DNA of 64,000 nucleotides, taken from assembly GCA_033030425.1 (NCBI GenBank), contig JAUFSD010000014.1, positions 1,116,001-1,180,000 of the forward strand. Direction: 5' to 3'. The position numbers and the translations under genes were made by a program. The notes under the pieces are model-generated. The model worked only from the letters and a program-made list of their open reading frames with translations. It did no database searches and was not told where the DNA came from. Position 1 is the first letter of the stretch, and every line of letters starts with the position of its first letter. This document shows positions 11,201 to 23,589 of the stretch, one piece after another. This DNA is from Verpa conica (lineage: Eukaryota; Ascomycota; Pezizomycetes; Pezizales; Morchellaceae).

Positions 11201-14200
11201 TCGTGGATCTTCTTTGTATCAAAACAGAGGAAAACATACATTGATTGAAGAAATTATATTATACCTCCTGTGGTAGTTGAGTAAAAATGTATGTGGGCCT
11301 TGTTTCAGTTTCCGTAAAGTATATTTCTCCTTTTTGGTCATTCTCACGAACTAAAACCCCTGTGCGCTTTAGGCACATATAATTGATGAGTGGTCGATTG
11401 TATGACAATACCATAAAGGGGGGGGAGGATTAAGGACAGAGGGAGTGAAAACAAAGGGAAGGTGAAGGTTCATAGCCCTATGGGTTAGGATTTAATTGCC
11501 TTGATCCGATCGCGTGATCTTGCAGAACAAACTGCTTCTGTGGGTACCCCTGATGGAGAATACCTCCGCGTGGCGAACAGTGGTCTAAATAGGTAATGAG
11601 CGACAGAAAACTAGGGATATGGGCCTCTGTTCACCATATAGGGTGAACTGTACTCGATACGATTTGTGGATGATGAAGTGAATATAGGAGAAAGGCCCCT
11701 GAGCTTTTTTCAGGGGCTTATACGAAAATTTCCTGCTGTTGAACCGGCTCGATTCTAAGAGACATAGTTTAATCTTATCTAACTAGAGAATAGCAATGTC
11801 TAATTTCTCTTGTGAGACGCGGAAACTGTTAGGTATGCTCCTCAAGATGGGTCATAGTAGTAGAGGCCAGAATTAGCTATCTGCCCTAACACTATGGACA
11901 TTTAGCGTTCTTAAGATTTGCTAACGTGCTACTAGTAATACTCATTATTTCTACTATCTTACTATCTGATCCTCAGGGAGGACTTTCGACCAGGGCGAAT
12001 TTGTTGAGGTAAATGATAAAATCCGAACTGTTTGGCTTATCTGACTGGGATATACATCAAAGAAAATCTACATACTAGCTCTTCAATTTTGATACTGGTA
12101 AGTTATTTATGGGGTTAAACAGTCTGGTGGTGGAGATGTTTTGTTTGTTTAACCTATTAAGTATAGATAAACAATGAGAGTTTAGTGATTAGTTGAGTAT
12201 AAGATATTGCATTGACGTAGATAGAGTATTTATATATCCCAATATATCTACCGTATTGACTTTTTAGATGATTTTAATTTTTGACATTCCACTTCAACTT
12301 TCTAAAATGCCTGCTCCCATTGAATCCGTAGATTATACCCTAGGCGTACAAGTAACAATTTAATCAGTATTTTCGTAAGTATTGTCATAGAATTGCATAG
12401 CAAGTAATAATTAACTAGAACAACGCCGGTGTGATTTTGGGCTAATAAGTCGGCATATTGAGTGATTTTATATGACCGGTTTCTAGTACATTTATTCGAG
12501 TATATCACTCAATTTCTTAGGTGGTATTATAAAGAAGTAGATGATAAATCGACAATGAACTCGATTGGTTATATCAAGGGGTAATCCGACGAGATATGAT
12601 GAGATATTTAGCTGTATTTAAACCAATTGTGTAACTGGCAACTACCTGTGACTAGTTAAAGGTTTTGTTCTACCCAGTGCTTCGATCTTTTGGGTGTTCT
12701 TGGTTTGTGTAGGGGCTTAAGGTTAAAATGCTTCATGCTTGTGAACCTCTTATATAGGTATCGTTACTTTCAACGGATGTTTTTCGGGCCCCCTTTACTT
12801 AATTGTAGTGTGCATGTGGTAACTCAATTTCTATAGGCTCTACGCTACCATAAGATGTAGTAAGACAGTGGCCAAATATTCACCTGATATAACTTATGAA
12901 GATATTATCCACTTCATCACTGGTTATTATACAAGGATGAATTTTTTCAACGGTGGATATAATTTATATCAGTCACAGCCAGGTATGGCTACTGCTTATC
13001 CACTTTCAATGTTTGAGGCGTCAACCCTTTTACCAATTTGTAGCAGATGTTATCAGAACTCCAAGTGAAAAAGGAAACTATTAGGATTTCTTAGAGGATG
13101 TGGTAATCTTCATCGTGTTATGATTTCTATGTAGGAAATCTGGAGCTGAGAACATTTAGTAATGTAGGTGTACTTTAAGTATTTACATCCTAGATTCCGC
13201 ATATAATAGATTATTTAAGGTTGTATATGTATTGTAGGCATCCTTGCCGGTAAAAAAGTATAATAATAATAATCGCGTCTAGTTCTATTCATCAGTGCCT
13301 GTATATTTATTCGGTCCAATGACTTTATCCTATCAATACCTTTATGTATCACTAAGGACCGATTAGTAGAAGTATCCTTGGATGTGTTATAATGAGTTTT
13401 TTAATAGGTGGAACCTCTAGGCCTGAAATTATAGGCTATATATATAACTTCAGCAACGATGAAGGGATCGTAGTTTGTAGAATACGACGCGAACAGACAA
13501 AATGCTCAGAACAAGCATTTTCCAGGGCTCTTTTACTAATACAATACGTTCTGGGTCCACTGATTGTAGTATATAATTTTGTGAAGATATTGCCGGGATC
13601 AAGTATAGACACTGGCCCCAGTTCCGATAAGCCCCAATAGTCTATTAGCTGTATGTATGATTTTCCGTTGAACCAGGATAGCTCTTGGCAAACCATGTGG
13701 TAGGAGATGGTAGGTAGACCAATCGGAGAAGAATCTTGCTTGTACTCCGGCTGAAATTTTTACAAGGCGTGCGCTTTTAACCATTCTCCAATGATCGTAG
13801 CAGTGGTTTTGGCGAGTTCACTAACGGGAATCTGTGTCTTTTCATAAGCCCTTGGACTAGTTACATTGTGGTAGCATTTCAGGAGGAGGAGGGATTTCTG
13901 GCTAAATACGGTGTGTGGTATATAGCGCAGTAAGAAGAGAGCTCGTGGTGTCGAGAGCACTATGGACCTGAGTGGGCGCATGCGCAGAAACAGAGGGTGC
14001 ACTATCAGTGCCTAGTATGATGCTCAAGCCCATGTCGCTGTTCCGTAGAAATGTATACTAGAAAGAGCTGTAAGAGAGCTAGGCCATAGGTAATGGTTCA
14101 TAATCGAAGGAAGTGCGATTCTTCAGGAGGCGGGTGTACTGGGTATGGGTAGTTAAATACCTGGAATCCCTTAAGTGCCCCAATTACCGGAGAATATTCT

Positions 14201-14808
14201 TTTGGCCTGCTAGTCGAAGTAATGCAGGAGCTTGTTCGTGTCCTCTAAACGTCATATTACGTCATGTGACTATGCGAGGGTTGCTGTCTTTTACCTAAAT
14301 ACTCTTTAAAATGCACAAGTCCGCATCTTGCGATTGCCTTAGTATCTAGTAATTACTGCTCCCACCATCTCAGATAGGTCTAATGCATTTGACGGTGTTC
14401 TGATGCCTTTTGTTTATCAAGTAGCCAAGCAAGCCCTTGTTATCACCTGGACTAGAGTTTTTGAAACAGCTTCTTTGTCAGTATAACTGCTGCTGCGTTG
14501 AATAGTCCTGGAATACCTACTCGCAGAGTGGGGTGATTGTAGTGTAACACAAGCCAGAGGCTGCTGTCCCCTGCACTGCACCCAAGACCAGGCTACCGGA
14601 CCGTTCTGCAGGCTCTTTAATCTCTTGGCGTGATTTTCGGGCGTGATCCTCGAACGCGTCCCCACCCAATCTTCCACTCACATAATTGCCGCCCCCAACC
14701 CAAACGCGACAAAAGAGTCACGCCTCCTCACTGTGCGTCGCGTGCAACGTGCAATAACCCTGATACGTACCCAATCCCCTCACGCATTGCCCCCCTATAA
14801 TCCTGTGG
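8279..14808. other. 6.5-kb gene desert, decayed repeat DNA
   Basis: AT-rich DNA with only short broken frames. The only recognisable coding memory is the copia-type relic at about 10150-10640 (minus strand). Its upstream parts would lie to the right (10.6-14 kb), where broken minus-strand frames such as 13436-14002 cannot be identified. No intact gene, LTR pair or RNA gene is supportable. Sharply polypurine/poly-G spots occur near 11417-11426. Confidence 0.5.
10150..10640 (-). mobile_element. Degenerate Ty1/copia retrotransposon pol relic (RNase H end)
   Basis: Read on the minus strand across several frameshifts and stops. QSTTAAEYI and ATKALLEKLG match the ST.AEY.A...ATKE..WL..L region of copia RNase H. 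Further on, YDSKAYINAI and then MLAEGFTKTLAWRLLQKEY match the (A)DSKAY/N..I and DMLADG(L/F)TK.L ending of copia polyproteins. The order and spacing are right for the RNase H C-terminus. The element is dead: at least three frame changes occur within 500 bases and no LTR was recognised. The assignment rests on motif recognition rather than alignment. Confidence 0.55.
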
Positions 14809-17643
14809 ATGGGCGGCTGGCACCCTCGGAAGGCATCGTTGGTCTTTCCCTTCCCCCTTCACCACTCAGCAGCACGCCCCCGTAGCCTCCGTGGTCTCCG
14901 TGGTCTCCAATACTCACCTCCGTCATTCACTCCTGCCTGCAATCACCCCATCACAACCACAATCCCCCCTATAGCTGCTGCTACTGCTGCACTGAAGGGA
15001 CTATCCATCTCAACTTACAGTGCTATAATGTTCAATAAATTACAGCCAGAACGGCCAAAGGCTGCTGCTGCTGCTGCTGCTCTACCGCTAAAGCACAACC
15101 AGACTTCACTCCAAAACGCGTTCTCCCAAAAGTCTTCACGGTATACAGGTGCCATGAGTGCCTTAAAATCTTCTCATGGTCCCCCCCTCAGTTCAGTTCT
15201 TAACAAAAATGTTCCCCATGTTCAAAGGCCTCGGCCACAGGAGAAGGTCATTGAAGCATTTGAGAGTTCATCGTTTGCAGATAGTGGGATAGTTGTATCA
15301 TCCATGGAGAGTACTCAGGTGAAGCCACAGACCCAGATGAGTGCTCTCCATGAGGCTGTCTTTTTCGACGAGGAGGATTTCGATGATGATGGGGACCTTG
15401 ATTTCGACGACTCGGTTGTGTATTCTGCTTCACCGGCTAGCCACCGTGTTCCGACCCCCCCATTGCCCGAAAAGAGGAGCCCGACACCAGTAAAGAGGTG
15501 TCATGATAGTATTATTAATAAAAATCATACTAAAACGGCTACAACGCAACTTGCACCGACAAATAGTTCTCAACCACTGCCATGGTCTTCCTCGCCGGTT
15601 GAAAGTCTGCATCCGCCACCCCCGCCCTTGTCAGAGGTACCTACAGAGGTCATAGACCTGTGTGATGAACCCGAGGAGGCACCAAAACCGAAGAAACGGA
15701 AAATCCCATGGGCAGGGAAGACAGGGGGTACAGTTCCGGGTTCAATGTTTTCGAGGGCTATCCACAATGCAAGTAAGCCCACAAAGCCTAAAGCTACACG
15801 TGCTGAGGCACCATCCGGAAAAACGCAATTTCCATGGGATATGACAGCGTCTGATGTAAAAAAGGCATCAAGTGTGACAAGGAAGAGATCGGAACAGAGG
15901 AGAGGGATGAGTACGGCGGCTGGATCAGAGGAAGTAGTGGGAAAGAAGAAGACGCTGAAGCAGAAGAAATTGACTTTGAGCTCAGAGCAGATGCATGTGT
16001 TGGATTTGGTTCTGGAGTCAGGGAAGAGTGTCTTTTTTACTGGGTCTGCTGGTTTGTGCACTTTCACTATGATTCTCGAGGCCCTGGAGATATTCTATTA
16101 TATAAAAAAATACCATAGTTTTGGTACGGAAACAATTTCACTAATTACACAATCTCAGGTACTGGTAAATCCGTGCTGATGCGTGAAGTAATCGCCTCTC
16201 TCCGTCGCAAATATGCAGGGGACTCCGATCGCGTCGCTGTCACTGCCTCCACCGGCTTAGCAGCCTGCAATGTCGGTGGCGTAACTCTCCATTCCTTCGC
16301 CGGCATCGGTCTCGGCAAGGAACCCGTCCCCGACCTTGTAAAAAAGATAAGACGCAACCCAAAAGCTAAAACAAGATGGCTACGCACTAAAGTTCTTGTT
16401 ATCGATGAGATCTCAATGGTAGATGGTGAACTCTTCGACAAACTTGAGGCAATTGCGAGAAATATTAGAAATAATGGGAGGGCTTTTGGGGGAATACAGC
16501 TAGTCATTACCGGGGACTTCTTCCAGTTACCACCAGTACCAGATTACGGAAAAGTTTCGAGGTTCGCGTTTGATGCAGATACGTGGAATACCACGATTGA
16601 GCATACGATTGGGTTGACGCAAGTGTTCCGTCAGAAAGACCCTGGTAAGTCGAGTGATATTCCATGATGATGATGATGGTGATGAATGCTTATAGTTTAT
16701 GATAGAGTTTGCTGCAATCCTAAATGAGATGCGGCTCGGAAAGCTTTCTGCTGCCTCTGTTGCAGTTTTCCGTCGTCTTCACCGCCCTTTGACCTATGAC
16801 GACGGCATTCAGGCAACGGAATTGTTTCCCACCCGCCAAGAAGTCGACGCAGCAAACAACAACAAAATGCGCTTACTATCCGGTGATGCAAGAAAGTTTA
16901 CGGCGGAGGATAGTGGGACCATTATAGATAAGGTTCATAGGGATAAGCTACTGTCGAATTGCATGGCGCCTCCTGTTATTGAGTTGAAGGTTAATTCTCA
17001 AGTGATGCTGATTAAGAACCTTGATGAGACACTAGTCAATGGCTCCTTGGGAAGGGTTGTGGGGTTTATGAACGAGAAGACATTTGATCTAGTGCAGGAC
17101 GATCCAGAGGCATGGGCCGAGACTCTCCGCAACATAGAAGGGGAGGAAACCAACGCTTCTAAAAAACTTGCCGCCCTCGCTCGCGTGACTGGTAATGATA
17201 ACAGCACAGCAAAAGTCTGGCCACTCGTCGAATTTGCATTACCAGATGGCACATCCCGTCAGCTTCTTGTACAGCCCGAGCAATGGAAGGTGGAGCTTCC
17301 GTCTGGGGAGGTTCAAGCATCCAGGTCGCAGGTCCCGCTTATTCTCGCATGGGCACTGTCGATCCACAAGGCACAAGGACAGACCTTGGAGCGTGTAAAG
17401 GTAGATCTAGGGAGGGTATTTGAGAAAGGACAGGCATATGTGGCGCTATCGAGAGCAACTTGTCAGGAAGGACTTCAAGTGCTTAGGTTTGACGCAAGTA
17501 AGGTTATGGCACATGAGAAGGTAAGAGAATTTTATAAGAGCTTGTATTCGGCTGCGGAGGCGAATTCAAAGAAAGGGGCGAGAGTAGACGAGTATCCGGA
17601 CGCGGATGAGGAGGAGGAGATGATGAGGATGATGGGTGGTTGA
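14809..17643 (+). CDS. PIF1: Pif1-family 5'-3' DNA helicase, two possible starts
   Basis: Three exons: up to 16051, 16159-16644 and 16706-17643. The first intron (107 nt) splits the Walker A codon, so joined exons read FTGSAGTGKS. The second (61 nt, gtaagt...gatag) restores [16 protein letters not shown]. Both junctions are exactly in phase. Helicase landmarks are Walker A, Walker B ([15 protein letters not shown]), the Q.FQLPPV segment (GDFFQLPPV) and the C-terminal [13 protein letters not shown]...YVALSRA signature. ATG 15028 gives 815 residues. The upstream in-frame ATG 14809 adds 73 residues that are Arg-rich, without acidic residues and resembling a mitochondrial presequence. Yeast PIF1 makes mitochondrial and nuclear forms from two starts, so both may be used here. 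The N-terminal region contains an Ala run coded by gct repeats and QTSLQNAF, an imperfect PCNA-box-like string. The role is in replication and genome stability. Nothing is broken. Confidence 0.88.
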
Positions 17644-19062
17644 GTTAGTCGGGGAGTCATGTAGACTTTTTAACAGGGAATATTTATACCTTTAGAGCGG
17701 TAATAAGAATCCGAATTAAATGCGTGTAATGAATACAAGGGAGAAGCAGTTTTGATATAACTGAAATTGTTTTCGTGTGGCTTTTTTGCTTGGTGATTAT
17801 TGGCTGGATTATACGGTGGGTTGCCTCGACCAGCTTAACGTGTCAGAGTTCAAAGAGAGAGAATTTAACGCTCGTATAGCTACATCGCCTAGTGATAAAG
17901 CGGGCTCTAGCCTCGCATATATAACTCTTGAGTTTATATGTGCTTTTTTTCGGCTTAGATTCGCGAGCACTTTATCTGGATCTACGGCGCAGTACAGGGA
18001 GACAGTACAAAGGCCATACGGCTCTATTCCCGCAGGACCCACCCTGCCAATTTGATATCATTTCTCCAATGCCACGAGATCAGCGATATGTAGAAACCGT
18101 TGATTACAAATCGCGATAGCGATGTTTTATTCTATGAGCAAATTCAAAAAACAAATATGGAGAGGGTTTCGATTGCTCCCGGCACAGACACGTTGCAAGA
18201 ACTTGCCGTTCAAGAGTTAGTTCTAGTCTAGATGCGAACACGATCTATCCACAAACACCCGTGGCTCGACTAGTGGCTGTTAGGATTTCGCATATGTCCG
18301 TACCCCTCTATCTGGGGGGCTCCCCCCCCGCACATGGTTTCAGTGCATGACGAATAGTGTTCCTTCTCGCTTATCATCATAGGGGTTGAGCTGGAAAAAT
18401 CAACAGTTAAAGTCTACTTACTGTGACATGCTCCTTGTAGCATAGATGGGGTTTCTATGTAAACCGTCTAGGCGGTGTATACGGTTCGAATGGCCTAAAA
18501 AGTGTGCTTCAGGCTCGAAGCTAGGCCCCCCATCGTGGTGTTGCAATCGGCTGTGCTCAAAGGATAGGTGTACGATACTCCTGAGTGAATCACAAATATA
18601 TATTAAGCTCTTATATAGGTGCAGATATGTAACCGTCCAACTGATTCCCCGTGACCCCTCCTAATGAAATACTAGTACTGCTACCTAGAGCTTAATAAGA
18701 CAAAATATTGGGTACCGGGGAAATAAGGCAGATATATGCTAGAGAATATATAGCTCAAGTAATGTGGTTCTAGCTGTGTTGAGGGGAGGCTTAGATGATT
18801 ATATTTACATGTAGTTCGATACGGCTATACTTATGGGACGGAGAGAAGGCTGAGGTCTGGGCACAATAGCTTCTAATAGCTTCCTTTGTTTCCGAGCTCC
18901 AAGTGTTCGTCACGATAGGAGCATTTGAATCGCACTAGGCATTGCCATCGGCGCGCAGAGCCGGGACAGGGCGTTCTTTTAGATGTATTAAACTTCTGAC
19001 CTTCCTACTTACCTCTCTTCCTTCATCTGAGGCCCAAATAGCAACCTCATCTCGGTTTCAAG
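17644..19062. other. Intergenic after PIF1
   Basis: About 1.4 kb without a supportable gene. The last 100 bases before the next start are C/T-rich (cttcctacttacctctcttcc), a likely 5' leader of the first small membrane-protein gene. Confidence 0.4.
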
Positions 19063-19781
19063 ATGTCTCTCCTCTACCCCATCCCGAGTTCTGCTCTCGA
19101 CACTGCAGCGACAAAAACTTTACAACCCAACAACAATACTAATCCCAACGTAAGCGGAAAATCCTCAAGCTTAAATTGTAGCGACATTATTGCAATTATT
19201 ACAGTTTTTATCGCCGTTATCGCGCTGGGTATTCAGGTGTGGAAGTGTTCAAAGGTAAAAAAGGTAACCCTAGTATACTGAAGAGGGAGGGGAGAGATAC
19301 ATGTACTCTACTAGTCGACTGAATAGACGTTGGTTGAAAAATTGGCTGTCTCACATACGGAGATTACCGCTTCTTTATCGATTGTCTTGTTCATTGATCT
19401 TGTTTCACCTTCCACTGAGAAACAATACCCCGCACCCCCCAGACATAGAACTTACCTATCCCCTTATCTACACTCTTTAGCAACAACATAAGACTATCTC
19501 CTGTTACTAGTCACCATCAATCCATAGTGCTAGCTGACGAATGTGTTTTTACGGTTAATTAGGGAGCAGACATATTTTTAACCATGGCTACGGACTCCCG
19601 CGACGACCTCACTGGGCTTAGTCTACCAATGACACGTAGAAGAGATACCCTCGGTTCTGAGTTTAGTGAGGGCGTTCCATCTCCTCTTGAGCCACCGCCA
19701 GCAGCAAGGTTACCAATCGAGAACCACACACGAGGTACATTGCCACTAAACAGAATCGATTTACCATTGAAAAATCGATAA
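19063..19781 (+). CDS. Small single-pass membrane protein, locus 1
   Basis: Predicted two exons. Exon 1 from ATG 19063 encodes a short Ser/Thr/Asn-rich N-terminus, then LNCSDIIAIITVFIAVIALG, one transmembrane helix, then WKCSK. The donor is gtaaaa at 19255 (by alignment with locus 2) or gtaacc at 19264; both are phase 0. Exon 2 is taken as 19563-19781, after a ttag acceptor in phase 0. It encodes a polar tail ending with PPPAARLPIENHTRG..., matching PPLARLPIDDRIRG in locus 2, which is why I join them. Predicted length is about 136-139 residues. Basic residues just after the helix suggest a cytosolic C-terminus (positive-inside rule). The ~300-nt intron is long for this window. I know no described family; function unknown. 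Confidence 0.5.
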
Positions 19782-20216
19782 CCCAGGCTTTATGGGATCG
19801 AATGATGGTTAGTTACCCTAGCTAGGACTATAGTTGCCCCCCAAATTTTAATACAACTATAGGTCCCACTATAGCTATCCAATATCTCAAGGGGAGATTA
19901 TGTATACGGAAACTTATCTTTCTGGTAGCGGCTGATTAAATTATTTCTGTAGAGCCGGAGACAGGTTTTAAATTGGAGTGTGGGTTTTGGGTTGTTGGTT
20001 CCGTTGTGTATTACATGTGGTTTCGTTAAGCCTGTGGTGAATTCATGTGGTTGTATGTGTAACCGTATAGGGAGAAGTATGTAATGGGAAGGTGTTTAGT
20101 TAATTGTTTTTTATATTTACCTAGTATTATAATCTACTGCCTATCGAACTGCGTGTGTATTATGAGTTAAGATCTTATCTAAGCTTTAGCTGTAATTATG
20201 TATATGATATTCTTTA

Positions 20217-20343
20217 TACTCGTAGTCGCATGACGTTTTGAGAATGGACTGCTATTGCGTACCATACAAAACCATAGGCTTGGTATAGTTTCGTATGGTA
20301 CGCAATAGCAGTCCACCCTCAAAACGTCATGAGATTACGAGTA
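20217..20343. mobile_element. Long fold-back (hairpin) element
   Basis: The arm 20217-20271 is the reverse complement of 20288-20343 with about five differences over 55 bases, separated by a ~16-base loop. The core of each arm includes ggactgctattgcgtaccat or its complement. The shape fits a fold-back MITE or a recent palindromic duplication. No flanking target-site duplication is obvious. Confidence 0.7.
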
Positions 20344-20650
20344 GGCAGGAGGAACCCGGGGATAACTTCTATTGGTAACGGATTTGATTCGCCCTGGCCT
20401 AGTGAATCGGGTTTTATTTCATTAGCCCTGATTATGTACAGAGATACAGAGGGCTGTGTGGGGGGAAGCAACCACAGCCCATTACCGCTATGACCCAACT
20501 AACAAATCTATTCCTCTGTAGCGAAGCCAATGCAGTACCACTTCCCGGTTTTCCTTTCATGCATGATTATAATCCTTGAAACTTGGATTTTTTTGCAGAA
20601 AATTTCTTTCATGCATGTGGACACTTATATTATAATCTTCGCTACCAATT

Positions 20651-20796
20651 TTGTAGGGACAAAAGTACCCGGTCACTCATATGCAGCCAAGAGCCTCATC
20701 TAAATGCAAACTTTCTACTATCTATTGTTATGTAGTGATACATATCTCAGGCCTTTTGTTGCCTTGTGGGTGACCAGGTATTTTGTCCCTCTACAA
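20651..20796. mobile_element. 146-bp MITE-like element with ~27-bp terminal inverted repeats
   Basis: The left end ttgtagggacaaaagtaccc continues into ggtcact. The right end 20769-20796 is its inverted copy (ggtgacc...ttttgtccctctacaa). The interior has no coding capacity. Terminal inverted repeats around a non-coding core are typical of non-autonomous DNA transposons. I could not find a convincing target-site duplication, so superfamily is unassigned. Confidence 0.6.
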
Positions 20797-20832
20797 TACT
20801 TTTAGGGGTACTTTTAGATAAGCGGCCGATTA

Positions 20833-20896
20833 CACATGACGTTCAAAATTCCCTTCTCTAGTAACGCGGCAAGAAAACAGGAGGCCACCTTACCTA
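20833..20896. repeat. Dispersed block shared with 24184-24246
   Basis: The two copies share (a/g)tgacgt..., then a..(t/c)cccttct(c/a)tagtaa, gc(a/g)gcaag and caggccacctta-like strings. They lie about 1.0 and 0.85 kb after the ends of membrane-protein loci 1 and 2. This suggests that a segment including gene plus downstream DNA was duplicated. Confidence 0.5.
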
Positions 20897-22419
20897 GGCA
20901 GGCAAGTCCAATGTCTTGTGCGACCGACCGCTTATCATAATTCATACGGTAATATAGCCTCGTTTTAAAACTAGGCTAAGGGCAAATAACAGTTAAATAT
21001 ATGCTGCGGAAATCCTTTTGGCTTTAGATTTTTTTTAAAACCACGATACATTGTGGGGCGCGTCGAGTCTTCCGATAATAGTGAGTCAATATGACACGCA
21101 TGTACGTACCAGATTTCCATATTTCTTGAATCCGAGAGTCTTTGACAAGCCTCAATAAAGGGCGTAGTTATATCACGCATATATAGCATCTGGGGGTATA
21201 CCGGGAGTTGGAATGCCAATAGAACTACCATATATACGCCATATATTTGCCACTCTGGTGCACCGTGCGCGTGCTACCATATGTTTAGGATGTTATCTTC
21301 AAGAGTTGGTCCAAGTACTAGCTGGGGCTTAGTATACCTAGGTGGGTTTTCTCATATTATGGGAACTATCCCGTGCCGGCCCGCCAGAATCCTATAGCTG
21401 CCTTAATGGCTCCGCCCGCGTTGTTTATCTTATACTCATGGAAAGACCGGTATGTGTACATTTTAAGAGACGGCACCGGTGATTCCCAACATAACTTAAA
21501 GTATATCCGATTCGACGGTCCGGGATTATTAGTGTCTCATAATAGGCTTATATAAATCCCCTAACCCTAAATGGTTTAGGGTTCATTCGGCTAAACAAAC
21601 GTGGGGCTTAGCGGGACAACGTGTTATACTGTCTATCGTCATGTGCTTACGTCTCTGAGGTTGCTCAGTTTATTTTTCGGCTGAGGTCCCTTTTGCTTAG
21701 GTTTGTATGATGGCTCTATCCTAACTTAAGTACCTGAAAAGCCCTCAAATCAGCTGGAAATCATAGATCGGAGGTTTTCTGGATAGATTAGTACTTGTAT
21801 TTGTATAGAGCTACCATACAAACGTAGGTACTAATACTGGCTGAGAGGTCTAGCTAGGGTCTCGGGGATAACTCCGAACCACTCGAGAAATTTATCGCCC
21901 TAGGGTGGTATATGTTCCACGTATGAAATTCGAAGTAGGACTGGGCATGGGACTAGATTGGTGAATTATTTGTGACTATTTCCACCTATTTACAGGCCAA
22001 GAGCTTAAGAGTATTACTGTATTTAGTCATTGCTCATACGGCTTATCATTGGTATTAAGGGAGAGTCAAGTATGGTATTACGGTCTCATCATAGGAAGCC
22101 CACTAGTCGTGGCAGGTCCACCACCGTGCCATAAGTCTCAACCTCGCGGAACTCCTAGACTATGGCCTAGGTAGCCGACATAAAGAGGCTCCGTACCTCA
22201 TTCAAGGCATTTGAGAAGCCGAGTCGGAAGATCCAAGGCGGGGGCTTAATCCAAAAATATATATTTCCCTCATAACATTGGTAAAGACAAAATCGCCGCC
22301 TTGGTCTAACTATGTAGCTATGTAGCATATATTATTTATCTCCTTATCCCCCCACTCACCTCATTCAATCCAGGAGGCCTACCAGTCACTATCAATATCG
22401 ATAACTATAAATCTGCAAG

Positions 22420-23346
22420 ATGACATCTACACATATTCCAACAACCACCTCTATCAGTTTAGTCGCCAGTACTACACCTTCAGTAACTGTTCCCAAAGCC
22501 GAAGGCCTACGTTTAAGCTATAGCGATATCATAACCCTTGTTACCGGAATCATTGCTATATTTATTGGCCTTACTGCGCTCTTTATTCAGTGGCGAAAGT
22601 GTGTGAGAAGTAAGGTAATTAGTAAAATTAAACACTTAACGAAGGATGAAAACAGTCTTATAACTTATGAAAGTGCTAAACACGCCCAGCCAAAAAAATA
22701 TACAAGACTTTCAGGATTAACTTTTTACTTCATAATAGCTACTATTATTACTGTCTATTTAGTTGGCTGTGCCAATTTCAACTTTCAACTGGCTAGCAGC
22801 CTCTCCAAGTTATCAGAAGTGAACAGATTAGCCCAAGAAAGCAAATATTGGATCCCTTGCATGCATGCAGCCACTCCAGCATCTAAGCACTTTCTCAAAT
22901 AGGATTTGAATACTCTTGCCTCGTGTCAGCCCGACTGGCCCCTACAGCTAGCACGAGGCAATAGTAGTCAAGTCACATGACCCATCACATCTACATTTTC
23001 GCCATTGCTAGTTTGTATAAGTTGAAAATCCGGAGCTAATTTGTATCTCCTTTTTTGCTAGGTAGCGAATGAGAACACTTTAGACTACTCCGAAACTACC
23101 ATAACCAACAACTGCGGTAACTGTAGGGTTTATACCCACCCCCGACAACCACCACTAGCAAGGCTACCAATCGATGATCGTATACGGGGAAATTCTTCGC
23201 CTATACTAGCCCTCGATAGTTTTGTTACACGCACCCCTCTAGTACAATCTATTGATCAAGGAGAGCCAGGGAGTGGTAGCCTAAAGGAGACCGTGGAAAG
23301 GGGAGTTGCGGATGCCCAAATTACCGTACACACAAAAACAGGCTAA
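22420..23346 (+). CDS. Small single-pass membrane protein, locus 2
   Basis: Exon 1 (22420-22614, 65 codons) has a Thr/Ser-rich N-terminus, then LSYSDIITLVTGIIAIFIGL and a single helix ending QWRKCVRSK. The donor is gtaatt. Exon 2 (23062-23346, phase 0, acceptor gctag) encodes 94 residues including TITNNCGNCRVYTHP and PPLARLPIDDRIRG, ending ITVHTKTG. Together they make about 159 residues. The 447-nt intron is unusual: read without splicing, the frame stays open to 22902 and would add a second hydrophobic stretch (LTFYFIIATIITVYLVG). An unspliced 160-residue product is therefore possible. The N-terminal half is closest to loci 1 and 3; the tail is closest to locus 1. Function unknown. Confidence 0.55.
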
Positions 23347-23589
23347 GGTGGCGGCTATATGACGTAGAATCAAGGAATGGAGATAGGAGGGAGATGGAAG
23401 CTGAAGAGAGATGATCAAGAAGATATGAGAGACTACATGTGTAAAATAAAAACTAGGCCGTATCATCCAAAGAGCGGAAATATGAGCCTTTTTTATATAG
23501 CACGAGTACTTGGGTATTTTCCTGTTTAGTTGGATTTGTAGGCGTGTGGTAGAGATTAGCTACTGTACGGTCGGAGAAGACAGTTGGAT

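Larger units (their letters stand above)
19782..22419. other. Intergenic, membrane-protein loci 1-2, repeat-rich
   Basis: Contains a long hairpin (20217-20343), a short terminal-inverted-repeat element (20651-20796) and a block (20833-20896) that recurs at 24184-24246 downstream of locus 2. I see no gene; the short frames around 20971-21231 and 21373-21555 have no family resemblance. Confidence 0.45.

Noticed and set aside
15570..16067. 165-codon frame antisense to PIF1 exon 1
   Set aside because: Mirror of the real coding frame; no domain.
18480..18500. ggttcgaa resembling a tRNA T-loop
   Set aside because: No acceptor stem, D-arm or anticodon arm could be folded around it.
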